From: Adineta ricciae
Lineage: Eukaryota > Rotifera > Eurotatoria > Adinetida > Adinetidae
Length of the DNA: 64,000 nt
Direction of reading: 5' to 3'
Assembly: GCA_905250025.1 (NCBI GenBank)
Contig: CAJNOJ010000078.1
Location: 341,231-405,230 of the forward strand
Position 1 is the stretch's first letter. Every line of letters begins with the position of its first letter. The translations under genes and the position numbers were made by a program. The notes under the pieces are model-generated. The model saw only the letters and a program-made list of their open reading frames with translations. It ran no database searches and was not told the origin of the DNA. This document shows positions 49,101 through 60,400 of this stretch, in pieces.

Positions 49101-49237
49101 TATTCGAACATGGTTATCCGTGTGAATGTCGTGGGCCGATTTATGTTAAAGGGAAAGGTAATATGACGACCTATTTAGTACGACCTCGTGGTTATATGGC
49201 GCCAACATCGATGGCAAATAATTCGTCGAATAAGTGA
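43115..49237 (+). CDS. Membrane adenylyl cyclase (class III, tandem C1/C2)
   Basis: This is a 12-TM type adenylyl cyclase making cAMP under G-protein control. I model 21 exons: 43115-43283, 43858-43953, 44914-45044, 45096-45470, 45526-45712, 45768-45930, 45984-46095, 46149-46276, 46331-46489, 46546-46710, 46758-46931, 46987-47205, 47263-47347, 47396-47611, 47783-48106, 48158-48313, 48373-48519, 48579-48680, 48733-48874, 48924-49021 and 49076-49237, 1169 codons. A hydrophobic M1 block is followed by C1 with both metal aspartates ([15 protein letters not shown] and [13 protein letters not shown]). M2 follows, then C2 with [13 protein letters not shown], the [21 protein letters not shown] site for adenine and transition state, and a GKG-type end. 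The N-terminal exons 1-2 are Arg/Ser-rich and joined over long introns, so they are less sure. I do not assign a mammalian subtype. It converges on KATNIP. Confidence 0.92.
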
Positions 49238-49469
49238 AACGAACTTCGTTTGTTTTTCCAAGTCAGATTTTGTCCCAGTGAACTTAGACCCATGTGAACG
49301 TGTTTCTCTTTTCGTTTCTTGTTACACGTGTATGTTACAATGAGGAGAACAGTAGTGATCATTGATTTTTCGTCTCTGTTTTTATTATTTTTTTCGTTTC
49401 TTTTACACAATCGAGAAGAAAAGTTTTAGAGAAATAGAAATCTGACCGACGACAAAATCAAAATGTCTT

Positions 49470-52400
49470 TTATTTATTCGATGGTTTTCGATGTGCTCGA
49501 GGAAGAGACGTTGTCGGTCGTTTAGCTAAGAAGATAAAATTGACTATACATCATCAATTTCAAATGAGTGCAAACTTACAATAATCTACAGTTTGATCAC
49601 GACTTGCCGGTGGAGATGAAACATTGTCGAATGTATTTTTATTTCTAAATAAATATCGAGAGTTAAATTTAAGCTCGGATTCGATTCATATTTACTCTAA
49701 AACTGTTTGTTTTTCGTGTTCTGTAAGAATTCTTTCGTCCGCAAACAGAATCGTATTGAATGGTACTTTATATACTTTTCCATCATCGTCATCATTCATC
49801 TTATCGAGTATACCGGTCCAAACGAGTAGATCGTCAACAAGTAACTGTCAATAAAACAATTTCGATTTCAATGCTCAATGAAAACAAGAGAATTAACTTA
49901 CAGAGAATTCGCGCACACCACGACTAGGTGTTTTCGCATAATTCCATATCTTAATCATAGATACAGATGTTGGCCGATCGAAAATAACAAATACACGATT
50001 GATCTATCACGCAAGGAAAATATTAAAGGCAAAATCTGTATTAAATTACATACTATATTCGGTAGAATTGGTGCGATCCAAGAGTGACTACCGTTAACAT
50101 CATCATTTTCTCCATCGATTAATTTATCCGGTGTACGTACATCATCATCTGTACCTGGATTGAGTGCATTGACACTATGAGGATATGCCGCAATATCTAT
50201 TTGAGAATTGTTTTTTTAATGTTTGAATCTTTCTCGATAAGAAAGCTTTACTTTGTTGTGTGAGACCAATACATTCACCATTGTCATCATAGAATTCAAT
50301 GCCATTTAAACCGACATAATATGCATCACCGTGTGTTGAATGAAATTGAAATTCGAAAATGACTAGAAGTATTGATTATATGGTGGAATACTAGGATCTG
50401 ATATGATGATTTGACTTACATCCATTCGGCATCGATATATCTGAATCAGCATTTTGAACGCTGGCTGCTGCTTGTCTAAATCTCCGAAGATATCATTCAA
50501 TATGAATGTTGCTACAAAACTGAACATACCTCGCTTGTTTCTGTTGCTCTGGAATCATTGTTTTTGCATGAGCGAAGACAATTTCTTGAACGAAATCAAA
50601 AAAACAATGGCCAGGTGCACGTCGTAGCAAAAATCCTTGTCTTGGCGAGATAACTTTATCATTCAATTGTACATGTAGACGTTTTATCTGTATTTTTTCA
50701 AAAAATAAATCACCCTATTCTTCACTCATTCCGAAAACTTACTCCTCGATAAGTATCATCCGATGATTCATTGTAATTCCATATACGTAAGCCATGTAAT
50801 TTCTTCGATACACTCAATGTAATCATGATACGTACCCGTTCTTTCCTATTAAACGGACATAGCCACATATGATTAGGATTGCATGTCACATTCTCGCTGT
50901 CGAATAAACTTGAAGAGGAGAAAGCATGATTAGAAATTATCAAATAACTTCCTGTTTACTTCTCGAGTCTTTGAACTGCATTTTCATGGGTTGAAAGGAC
51001 AGTCACATCGCGTGGACGAGCATCGAATGATTGAATGACACAATCAGCATCGTTGACGTCAACAACTTCAAGTCCGGTTAAACCACAATAGTCTGGATCA
51101 CCCCATGTTTCAGTTACCGTTAAAATTAACTCTGGAAAATGAAAATGATACGGTTTTCCATGAACATTTTCTCAGTTATAACATACTTTTGCCATAATAT
51201 TCTGGTACTTGACTTGCAGCTGATGAACGCATAGCAGTAAATGGTCTTCGTAGCATCGCACGTGTCATAGGTCGAACCTAGACGAAATAAAATTAGCAAG
51301 TACAATCTAATTGATTTCGTTTACACACATCAGTTCCTGGACTCGGTGGACGATTTGCAGCTGTTTTCATGTTCTCATCATCATCTTGTGCAGCTTCTTG
51401 ATCGATATACATTTCATCATAGTTCGAAATACTCTCCAAAATTTTCTCGTCCGTAGTAAATAAAATCGTCTAAATTGATTATAAAAAGCAAAGGCGATCG
51501 TTTCGTTTCGTTTCTTGTGAATACTAACTTCGCCGTACGCGGATGGATCATTACTAGCGTTGATATTTCCACAGGCTTGAGTTATTTCTCCTTTAAATAT
51601 TACACGACCATCCAGCGCAATTTCTACGTCTCTTGCACCACGTGCTGAATGTATTCGATTTTTATTATAGTTCTAAACAAAAACGAAGAAGTTGCCGAAA
51701 CATTCGATCTTATCTGCATCATTCGTACCCAAATTCTAATCATTGCAATCTTCGTTGGATGTTCAAATGTAATACAGATGAAATGCGGTCGGCCACTGGT
51801 GAATGGCGCGAGCCACATATGAATATCATCTCGAGTTTTGTTGACTCCATCAACTAAATTTGTCACCACACGGGGATCATTACCGTATTCGGGTAAAATA
51901 TTTATATCGGGCGGATCTGCTGCGATCTATGACGAGGATTTGCATTGTTTGCAAAGAAGAGAAAAAAAAACAACTACCTTCTTAATGAGTATTGGATGGC
52001 CTTCACCAGAGAAGAGTTCAATTCCGTTTAATCCAACATAATGACGGTCACCCCATGTTGTTTTCAAATTGAATACTAATTGTTCACCAACTGGAAGTTC
52101 AGGAATAGTAAATCTAAAGAATTTGATTAGTCAATAGATGGTAGAGACTTATTTTCTGCTCATACTGTTCTTCATCGTTGTCATTTTCAGTTTTGGGGCT
52201 TCCACTGGAGAAATATTCCTCAATTTTTTCATCTATTAGCACAGAAAATAAAAAATGATTCGAGACTGTCGATATTTCATTTTCGTTTGACAATACTTTC
52301 AAGCGTTCCACGATGCTTTCGACTGAACAGCTCTAGTTGGGTTATTGATTTTTCTAGCCGATCTGTTTGACGATCTAATCATTTCAAGAAAACAGCTCTA

Positions 52401-52868
52401 TTCGAAGATATCGATCTAATTTTACCATTAAACGTAGCTTCGGCGAATGGACTTCGTTTGTTCGATGCTTGAGATGATTTTTTCTCTTCCACCTCTGAAT
52501 CAATGTGAACTTCTCTAAACAGAACGATTCATTTTTATCAACCATAATAAGGACGCGAAAGTAAAGCCCACTTTGGATGGAGAACATTTTCAAGATCAAG
52601 ACTGTCCACCGTTTTCGATGTTCGCCTCGTTCCAGTGACAAACAATGGTTGATTCGTTGCATGTGTGCTACTAGCATTCTTTGTTAAATCTCCACCAGCA
52701 AGTCGTGCTCCTATAAATATCGTAAATGTTTCGTTATTCAATGAATCATCATCTGTTAAAGCGTATTTATGATAAGTTATTCTTCGAGTTACCTGGTCGT
52801 TTTTCACCTGGTCTCGGTGCATTATATTTTCCAGTAAAGGGATGCTTGGGCAAATCTCGACGACTCAT
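49470..52868 (-). CDS. KATNIP: KATNIP (KIAA0556)-like, C-terminal unit
   Basis: KATNIP binds katanin and microtubules at the ciliary base. This unit of 20 exons closes exactly at 775 codons. In gene order the exons are 52868-52793, 52710-52543, 52494-52426, 52353-52292, 52232-52166, 52113-51978, 51926-51729, 51672-51529, 51469-51329, 51277-51187, 51131-50960, 50908-50744, 50687-50530, 50475-50420, 50362-50252, 50196-50054, 50003-49902, 49844-49696, 49644-49580 and 49524-49470. The repeated KATNIP domain (DUF4457) appears three times, each with TWGD/HGD-x-x-Y-x-GLNGIE, then a D-x-x-MWL/WIAP clause and an RIWNYN/IWNYAK strand. The human protein is about twice as long; its N terminus seems to be the next gene. 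The first ATG (SRRDLPKHPFTGKYN) has no adjacent acceptor but AG choices exist nearby. Confidence 0.85.
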
Positions 52869-53125
52869 TTTTTGTCAAAAAAAAAACGTTTGCTTGTCCG
52901 ACAATCGATCAGAAGAAAAGTGTGTGCACCGTGAAAAAAAAAGTGCCATTATATTCCACTCTTTCTTTTCCTTCTGATTGACGTTGTTAAGATGCCTTCT
53001 TAGCTGCGTAACTATCGTTCGCGTGAGAGTGAAGGGCGCAGCATAGAAGAAAAATCTCTTTCGTTCTGTGTCGATTTTCTTCGTCAGACGTGTTCAATTA
53101 CGATAAATCATATATAAAAACTATC

Positions 53126-53870
53126 TTACCTACCTACCGGTATTGAAAGACGATAAGTTCGCTGTTGAGAACTGGTTAATCCTACTGTTGATATATTATC
53201 AAACGACAAAGCTACAAATTACATAGATAAGGAAATGTATCGAAAGAGAACAACATACAAAGACTTTGTTTTACATCGGGATTTTGTTCTCCAGCATTTG
53301 ATGTCATATTCCAAAACCAATCGGGCATCCAACTTTGATCGACACTCGGTGAAGATACTAAGCGATATGTAAGTTGATTATTTACGGATTGTTTACTTCG
53401 GTGATTTGAATTCATGATTTGATGATGAATGTCGGTAGTTACTGAGCCGTGGTCTGTTTTGATCTTTGTTTGTATCGGCGGCATCCATCGGCGACGGTTT
53501 ATAGTTGTATGTGACGGTGCAGGAGTTTGTGTACGACGGAATGAACTATCATTTCGTCTACGCGTAGCAGATGACGAGCGCGGAGGTGGTACGTGATGAA
53601 CTCCGTTGATATATAATTTAAAGCCATTCTCACGCTGTTTTAAAAGATCGTCTTTGGATTTTTGTTCACTATTATATGCTTTCGATAGTTGAGTTTTTTC
53701 TTCTAATTGCTTCAAATATTCATTGTATCTACTTCGTGCATCACGACGATACCCACCAGAAATCTAACAGATGCATAACAAAACATCATATAGACGGGTG
53801 AAATTTTCAACAATCTTACAGCACTCTGACTTCGAGAGAATTTTTGTGCTGGATCCGGTGAATCAGACAT
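53126..53870 (-). CDS. KATNIP-like, N-terminal unit
   Basis: Three exons (53870-53820, 53763-53259, 53211-53126) give 213 codons and a stop. After MSDSPDPAQKFSRSQS comes a coiled coil (RYNEYLKQLEEKTQLSKAY), then ENGFKLYINGVHHV and RRRWMPPIQTKIKTDHGS. This recalls the N terminus of vertebrate KATNIP (a coiled coil, then a GFSVYVNG-like motif and an RRGW/basic segment) as I remember it. The neighbouring C-terminal unit on the same strand begins 257 nt downstream. A donor choice at the end of exon 3 (GTAGGTAGGTAAG, about 53137) could splice past the stop to a Cys/His-free acceptor within the next unit's first exon (CCCAAG, in phase 0). The split may therefore be an annotation effect. An acceptor lies 5 nt before this ATG. 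Confidence 0.6.
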
Positions 53871-54331
53871 GATATCTGCAGTAAACAAAGACAATTTCGT
53901 TTGGCCTCATCGGAATTTTGACTGGGTCAGTTTTATTGCATGACATCAAGATCAATCGAAATGCTAATCATTATCGTTCTCTTTCGATTATGTAAATAGT
54001 AAAATACCTCAGGTATACTCGATTGATCTTCTCACCTTCCCATTGCTCATGTAGAACTTCGAGTTGCTGGAGGCATCACAGTAACAATTGATTACCACGC
54101 CTAATAGCATCGGATTCGAGTAACAGCCGCTGGTATTGATGATAAGGAAGTAGATTAGTGTTTTATTCTATTTAGAAGATGTCGTCCATATACGAAAGAA
54201 GTCTGCAGGAAGTTTCTAACCAATAACAGAAGTACCTGTTCTTGCACCATCAGTCGTCAATTACTGTTTTTGCGGTTGAAAAACATTGATAAATACGATC
54301 AACATTAGAATTTTAACATATTCAAACTAGA
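53871..54331. other. Divergent spacer KATNIP-N / PARP
   Basis: This 461-nt region between two divergent starts contains the coding-like minus-strand relic listed next. The PARP start is preceded by an acceptor-like CTAG at 54327-54330, one base before the ATG. Confidence 0.5.
54001..54150 (-). pseudogene. Coding-like fragment interrupted by TGA
   Basis: One minus-strand frame reads YHQYQRLLLESDAIRRGNQ, a TGA at 54078-54076, then CLQQLEVLHEQWEGEKINR and on to VYLRYF. The amphipathic, charged helical composition looks like real coiled-coil coding sequence on both sides of the stop. No splice pair neatly removes the TGA. I do not recognise the family; it may be a decayed exon, a mis-spliced piece of a neighbour, or chance. 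Confidence 0.3.
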
Positions 54332-57175
54332 ATGGCATCGAATAGTTCTACTATCACAGTTTCCGGTCATAATGCTCAATGGGAATGGGAGGGAGATAAG
54401 AGTATTTGGCAACAGTATCCAATTAACGTACAGCAAAGTATTTCTCAAGCTTTTGATGCGGGTAAAAAAGAAGTAAGTTTTTCTTCAGAAAGACTATTCT
54501 ACGACTCGTGCTTTTTGTGTTTGCAAGGTTGACGTGGATATAACGGATGAGATAAGTATGACAATTAAATTTATTGATATGATCCAAATGAACAAGAAAA
54601 CGAAGTTTATGCGTCGTATTCGTTTGTGCTTGGAAATGAAAGACGTCAATGGATATTCTGTTTATGAATGGCAAAATGAGAACAAAAGATGGGAAAGTTA
54701 TATTGCCGAAGTGATGATTAAGATAGCCGATGCAATCAACAATGATCAAACAACATTATCGGTTACGTGTCAAACCCGATCCTATGATATCGATCTGAAA
54801 AAATTGACTCAAACAAACACAAGTACCAATGTTGTTCGTAAAATCCGCTGTGTTAAATCAAGTTTGTTATTCGATACCTTTTTACTTTTTATCACAATAG
54901 ATTTTGTCTAATTTAGTGGCAAAACTACCACTGAATGCTACAACAAATACGGCATCTAATAAACGTTCACTAGAGAATGACGACGAACCAACAGAGAGCA
55001 CTACGAAAAAACGAGCCGTATCAAAATCAACCCAATCCGAAGCTAGTTCAAGTGAGCAGATTTTTCCTATTGATCATCTCCATAATTTCTACGTTCGATG
55101 TTTGTAGTACGTACAGTAACAACAGTTGCCGGTCAGGCACCAGTGGACGGCGCGTGTACTACCATGTTAGGCAAAGCTCATGTTTACAGTGAAAATAAAG
55201 ATATATTCGATTGTATGCTTAATCAAGTAAGACAAAAAAAACCATTTGAATATATCTGATCTAGTGATGATTACTTTTAATCTAGGCAAATGTTGGGAAT
55301 AATAACAATAAGTTTTATCTGATTCAACTTTTGGAAGAGAATAATAACAAAAAGTATTATGTTTGGATGCGTTGGTAAGGTCAGATTCATGCTACAGATA
55401 AGATATCTATTTTGATTAAATTAGGGGCCGAGTTGGTTATACTGGACAGACAAGTATGGAGACTTATAACGGCAATTTAGATGGTGCAAAACGATCATTT
55501 TGTTCAAAGTATGCTTACGAGGAAACATACCTATTCTGTTTTATCTGGACGTTTGAATAGATTTAGCGACAAGACAAAGAACGACTTTTATCACCGAGAT
55601 ACATTCACTAAATATCCAGGAAAATATGATTATGTTCAACTGGATTACAATCCATCGGTAAGTAGAAAATATAAGATGTTATGCCATTTTCGTAGAGATG
55701 TTGTGTTTAGACTTCGAAGAAAACCGAAGAAGATGAGGAAAATAAGAAGAAACGTACTGAAGCACTGGAAGAACTGAAAAGTCGACCTGTACCAGAATCG
55801 AAACTTGATAAACGTGTTCAGGATCTGATTGAATTAGTGTGCAATGTTCGTGCCATGGAAGAAGCATTACTTGAAATGAAATTCGACGCGAAAAAGAATC
55901 CACTCGGTAACAAATAACTCATTCACCATCTCCCAACACACACATTCATCTCTTTCAGGTAAACTCAGTTCCGCTCAGATTAAAGCTGGTTATGCAGCCT
56001 TAAAAGAAATCGAAACATTCATCAAAGCAGGCAATTTTGGCGCTCCATTCGTTGAAGCAAATAATACGTATTACACGCGAAGTATGTGTTCAATCAGTAG
56101 CAGATGATCGTTTCTTACCTGCGAGTTTATTTTAGTTCCTCATGAATTCGGTCGACATGCACCACCATTGATTCGAACAACTCAACAATTAAAACATGAG
56201 ATTGAACTGCTTGAAGCACTCGACGATATCGAAGTTGCATTCAGTGCTTTGAAAACCGATACGAACACTCGTTTGAACCCTGTTGATCAGCAATACGAAC
56301 AACTGAAATGTCACTTACAACCAATTGAGAAAACGGATGATATGTATAAACTCATTGATAAATATCTTCAGTCAACTCATGCAGCAACACATCAGCAATA
56401 TAAAATGCAGATCGAAGATATATTTACCGTGGAGAGAGAGGGCGAAAAAGAAGCATTCAACGATGTTGGGAATAAAATGCTACTTTGGTAAGTTCGTCTG
56501 ACAAGAGCGTATCTATATGCATTCGAATCTCTAGGCATGGCTCTCGTTTAACTAATTTTGCGGGTATCATGACTCAAGGTTTACGTATCGCACCACCTGA
56601 AGCCCCCGTGGTAAGTTTGAACAATTCATTGTTTGTAGTTAAATTAATTCGATGATGATCTCTTCTAGACCGGATACATGTTCGGCAAAGGCTTATATTT
56701 TGCTGATATGAGTAGTAAAAGTGCCAACTATTGTTATACAACACCTGGGAAGAATACTGGTCTCGTTCTTCTCTCTGAAGTAAGTGACTCCGGATTTACA
56801 TTGGTATTTTTCAAAATTTGATTTATCAGGTCGCACTTGGCAAATGGAATGAACTATTGCATGCAGATAATAATGCTAATAAACTACCGGCAGGTTTATC
56901 GAGTGTTAAAGCACTTGGATCAGTTGCACCTAATTCCAAAAATGAAATCAAACTGTAAGTTCTTTTCACTTACGAAAGATCATCGAATGAACCGATTCTT
57001 TTTTTTTCTTATGAACAATAGAGATGGAGATATAACAGTACCCATGGGTCCCGGTGAATCGGCCAAGGTGAATAATTCCAAAGGTTACACATTGAATTAT
57101 AATGAATACATTGTTTATGATACGAAACAAGTCCGGTTACGATATTTAATTCGTCTGAAATTTCTATACAATTAA
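54332..57175 (+). CDS. PARP with WWE-WWE-WGR-PRD-catalytic architecture
   Basis: This poly(ADP-ribose) polymerase closes at 713 codons. Exons are 54332-54472, 54528-54851, 54901-55051, 55108-55226, 55286-55374, 55425-55508, 55561-55657, 55711-55906, 55959-56081, 56136-56487, 56535-56610, 56669-56779, 56830-56954 and 57022-57175. Two WWE domains lead: [11 protein letters not shown] with [14 protein letters not shown], and [13 protein letters not shown] with [14 protein letters not shown] basic Ser/Thr linker ([18 protein letters not shown]) follows, then a WGR domain ([16 protein letters not shown]). The regulatory helical domain precedes the catalytic fold. The NAD-binding H is in [12 protein letters not shown] in [17 protein letters not shown], and catalytic E in YNEYIVYD, so the PAR-forming H-Y-E triad is complete. 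The WGR and catalytic parts are PARP2/3-like. The border of exons 2-3 is uncertain. An acceptor sits one base before the ATG. Confidence 0.9.
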
Positions 57176-57470
57176 AACTTTGTGATATCAGTGTTTGCTT
57201 TTCTATACAGTTTTGTAAATTCTATAGTTACGATTCCTTGTGCGTTTTGATGTTGTGAGTGTAAGTGTATGTTTTCTCTCAATAATAAAAACAAGTTAAA
57301 ATAAGTTTGAATCTCAGTAAATCAAAGAAACCGAACAGTAGCGAGCGCCATCTACATTCGATTGTTTCTTACTTAAAGGGTCTCTTGGCAATACCTTATT
57401 CGAATAACTATCAAATGGAGTCGATGGAAAGACGACTTCATTTTGTTTCAATAGTCGAATACTTCAACAG

Positions 57471-60400
57471 ATGAGTACGGCAGTTGGACAGCGTAAACCA
57501 GAAAAACTCGAGAGAGGCAAAGGTAATGAATTCTGTTTAATTAATCTAATAAAAAACGACCTTCCCAAGAGGATTTTGGCATAAAAAGTGGAAGAGAAGT
57601 GGCTATTTCTATTGACAAGTACAGAACAATTACTCTTTTAAAATTTTCTGCTGGGCGTTTCTAAGAATGGATGGTTATCATGTCCTATCATTTAGACAGA
57701 AACAAAACTACTAAAAGCACCAAGGCAGCATCGCCAGTCGTTGATGGACCAGTGGAATCCGATACAGCTCGGCCACTCGATTCCGAAGAAATTCAGGCGT
57801 TAGCGATTCGTGCAGAAGATCTTGAAAAAGTAGAACAATGGATTCAATCATATTCATCACCAACATTCAACTTTTTCTAGTTACATCGAGACAAAAGCGG
57901 CAAAAATACGATTAATGACGAAGATCAGCAGAAATCTTTTATCGTAAAAAAGACCAAAACAGGTCCAAAAAAACAACCGTACGTATGTAATGGATGATTA
58001 ACATACGATATCGAATAGTTTCATCTCTTATAGAGTTCAAGTAGCGAAAATAGCTACGGGACAACCAGTACAAGACCAATTGATTAGTTCAGGATTACGC
58101 TTCGATTTGACGGGAAAACTACTTCCCTATAGTATTCTTGGTTCAGTCAATGAATATGTTGCGGAATTATCAGAGCAAGAAGCAACCGAAGTAAGTATTT
58201 GTGATAGAGATTCGTGAACAAAGCGAAAACGTCTGTTTACAGCTTGGATCAACGAATTCAGCGAAGAAAACTCTTGAAGATGTGCCAGAGATTGGAAGAT
58301 ACCCGAAGAAAAGTCGACGATCAACCGGAAGTCCTGACGGCGGTGCTAGATCATTGAATAATTGGAAATTTCGCATGGATGAGCGACGGCAAGTGATGAA
58401 AACTATGTCAAGTAGATCATTGCTCAAGAAAAACCTTCGTGAAACGACTTAACTCTGTATTTTTAGAGGAACTGAAACGATCTCCAGCCACTTTATTGAT
58501 GAATCAAACTGATCGTTGGCGAGAACGGAAAGAACTTCTCGATTTAATGGAGACAACCTTGCCACTACTACAAAATGGAAAAAACTGGCGTTTACATAGT
58601 GAGTTTTGGGCACAACAACAATTGCTTGGCAATGAAGATACAGGAATACAGTAAACGATTCGATGATTGAAATCGTCATTGAATTATTCAGTGATCTCTT
58701 TCGTGTTTTAGTACGACACTAACACGAACCGAAATCGGTTGTCCACTACCAGTGGAAATCATTGGTAAATCCAATATCGGTCTGCAAGAAACTGGTTTAG
58801 ATTTAGGTGATAAAGCATCTGACGCTTTATACCGGCGAGATTGGTTCAATTCTGAGTACGTGGTCTCTCTTCTCATTTTCATTTCAATCGAAAACATTTC
58901 TTTAGATATTTGGACAGACGATTCAAACAATTGAATCCATTGATGGAAGAAATCCTTCCGCATAAACCTGATCTTGCATCTCTCGAAGTCATAGGTTACA
59001 ATACATCACGGCGAAGAAATCAACAGAAAAGTGACGTTGAAGTTCACATTCACAGCAAAACCAATGAAGAAGAAGACGAAATGAAAACGACTGATAACAT
59101 CCAAATCGATGACGACGATAAAGAAAACGAAAATTATAGTGAAGCACTCAATGATATTCCGGATGTTGTTGATATGCCAATTATGGGTAAGGATTCCTCT
59201 GGAGAAATTTGCCTTCGAATAGTTTCTTCGAATTCAGGTCCGGCATTGAAAATCGATTCATTTGTCTTTCAACAAATGCCCAACGTGAATGAGAACGAAG
59301 AACTCGATTTTATCTATGAGATTCGCGTTCAATTTGAAAGTCAAATCAAAGAAAGTGTAATACGTGTAGTGGACATAAAAAACGTTGGTTCGACAGTTTT
59401 CTACTATGAATGGCAACAAAAACCGTACACAAAACCATTCGATATTGTCAACTCGAAAGTTCAACGTTTCTACTTTGACAATCGTACAAGTAAATAACCG
59501 ATACGAGTCGTAGTATTTCGATAAAACAAACATCATATCAATTGTAGTACCTAGATTTCAACGTTATGAGAAACCTCTTTGTTCTCACGAGAGTTATGGT
59601 AGAATTTACTCTGCTTTTATGCTCCAAGGCTCTCTTCTTTTCTTCGAAAATACCCTTGACACTGATCTTTCTCAGCATCCAAGTACCATCTATTGCAATT
59701 TGAGACTATTTCATCCACTTTTTTTGCAAAGCCAATTACTTTGCTTGCTTCGAACTCTGTCGTGTTGTCCATTTAAACATAATATTTCTCGCTTATTTAA
59801 GGTTCGATTTTACCAAATGAGAATCTTAAACTTTCATTTGTATTCAAATCCAATGAGCCTGGAATATTCACTGAACGTTGGCAATTATTGACACGACCTG
59901 TTCTTTGCGGCGGTCGACCAATTATCTTTACATTACGGGGAGTCACGACAGAAGAAGATGTTCATCGACAAACACGTCTGGAAATTGAAGTAGGTTGATT
60001 GACATACAAACGAATTTGAAGTATTTGTTCGAAATCATTTTTAGCAAATGCTTTTTCATAAAGAAGCGGAAAGCATCGTTCGAAAGATCGTTGAGAATAT
60101 TCTCGATAATGTTCGAACACCTGAACGTGCTCGTTCGCCCATTGGTTTCTATATGACCGAACAAGAACAGTTCCAAGAGAAGAATCCTGATGTAAGAATG
60201 ATCCAACAACTGAAACGAAAGTCAATTTCATTTGTTGCTCTAGCTCTATTTCGATTTCGAAGTTTTTGAACAAATTAAGAAGATTTATCAACAACTTACT
60301 ACCAACGAAGAAGATCAGAAATGGGATTTATCACTCGAGACAGTACGAAACAGAATTCTCGCACTTGACGAAGAAAATCCGGAGAAATCAAATCTACTTG

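Noticed and set aside
59490-59801. Separate small gene inside MYCBPAP intron 8
   Set aside because: The open frame there crosses the next conserved exon in the wrong frame; the stretch behaves as a 312-nt intron.
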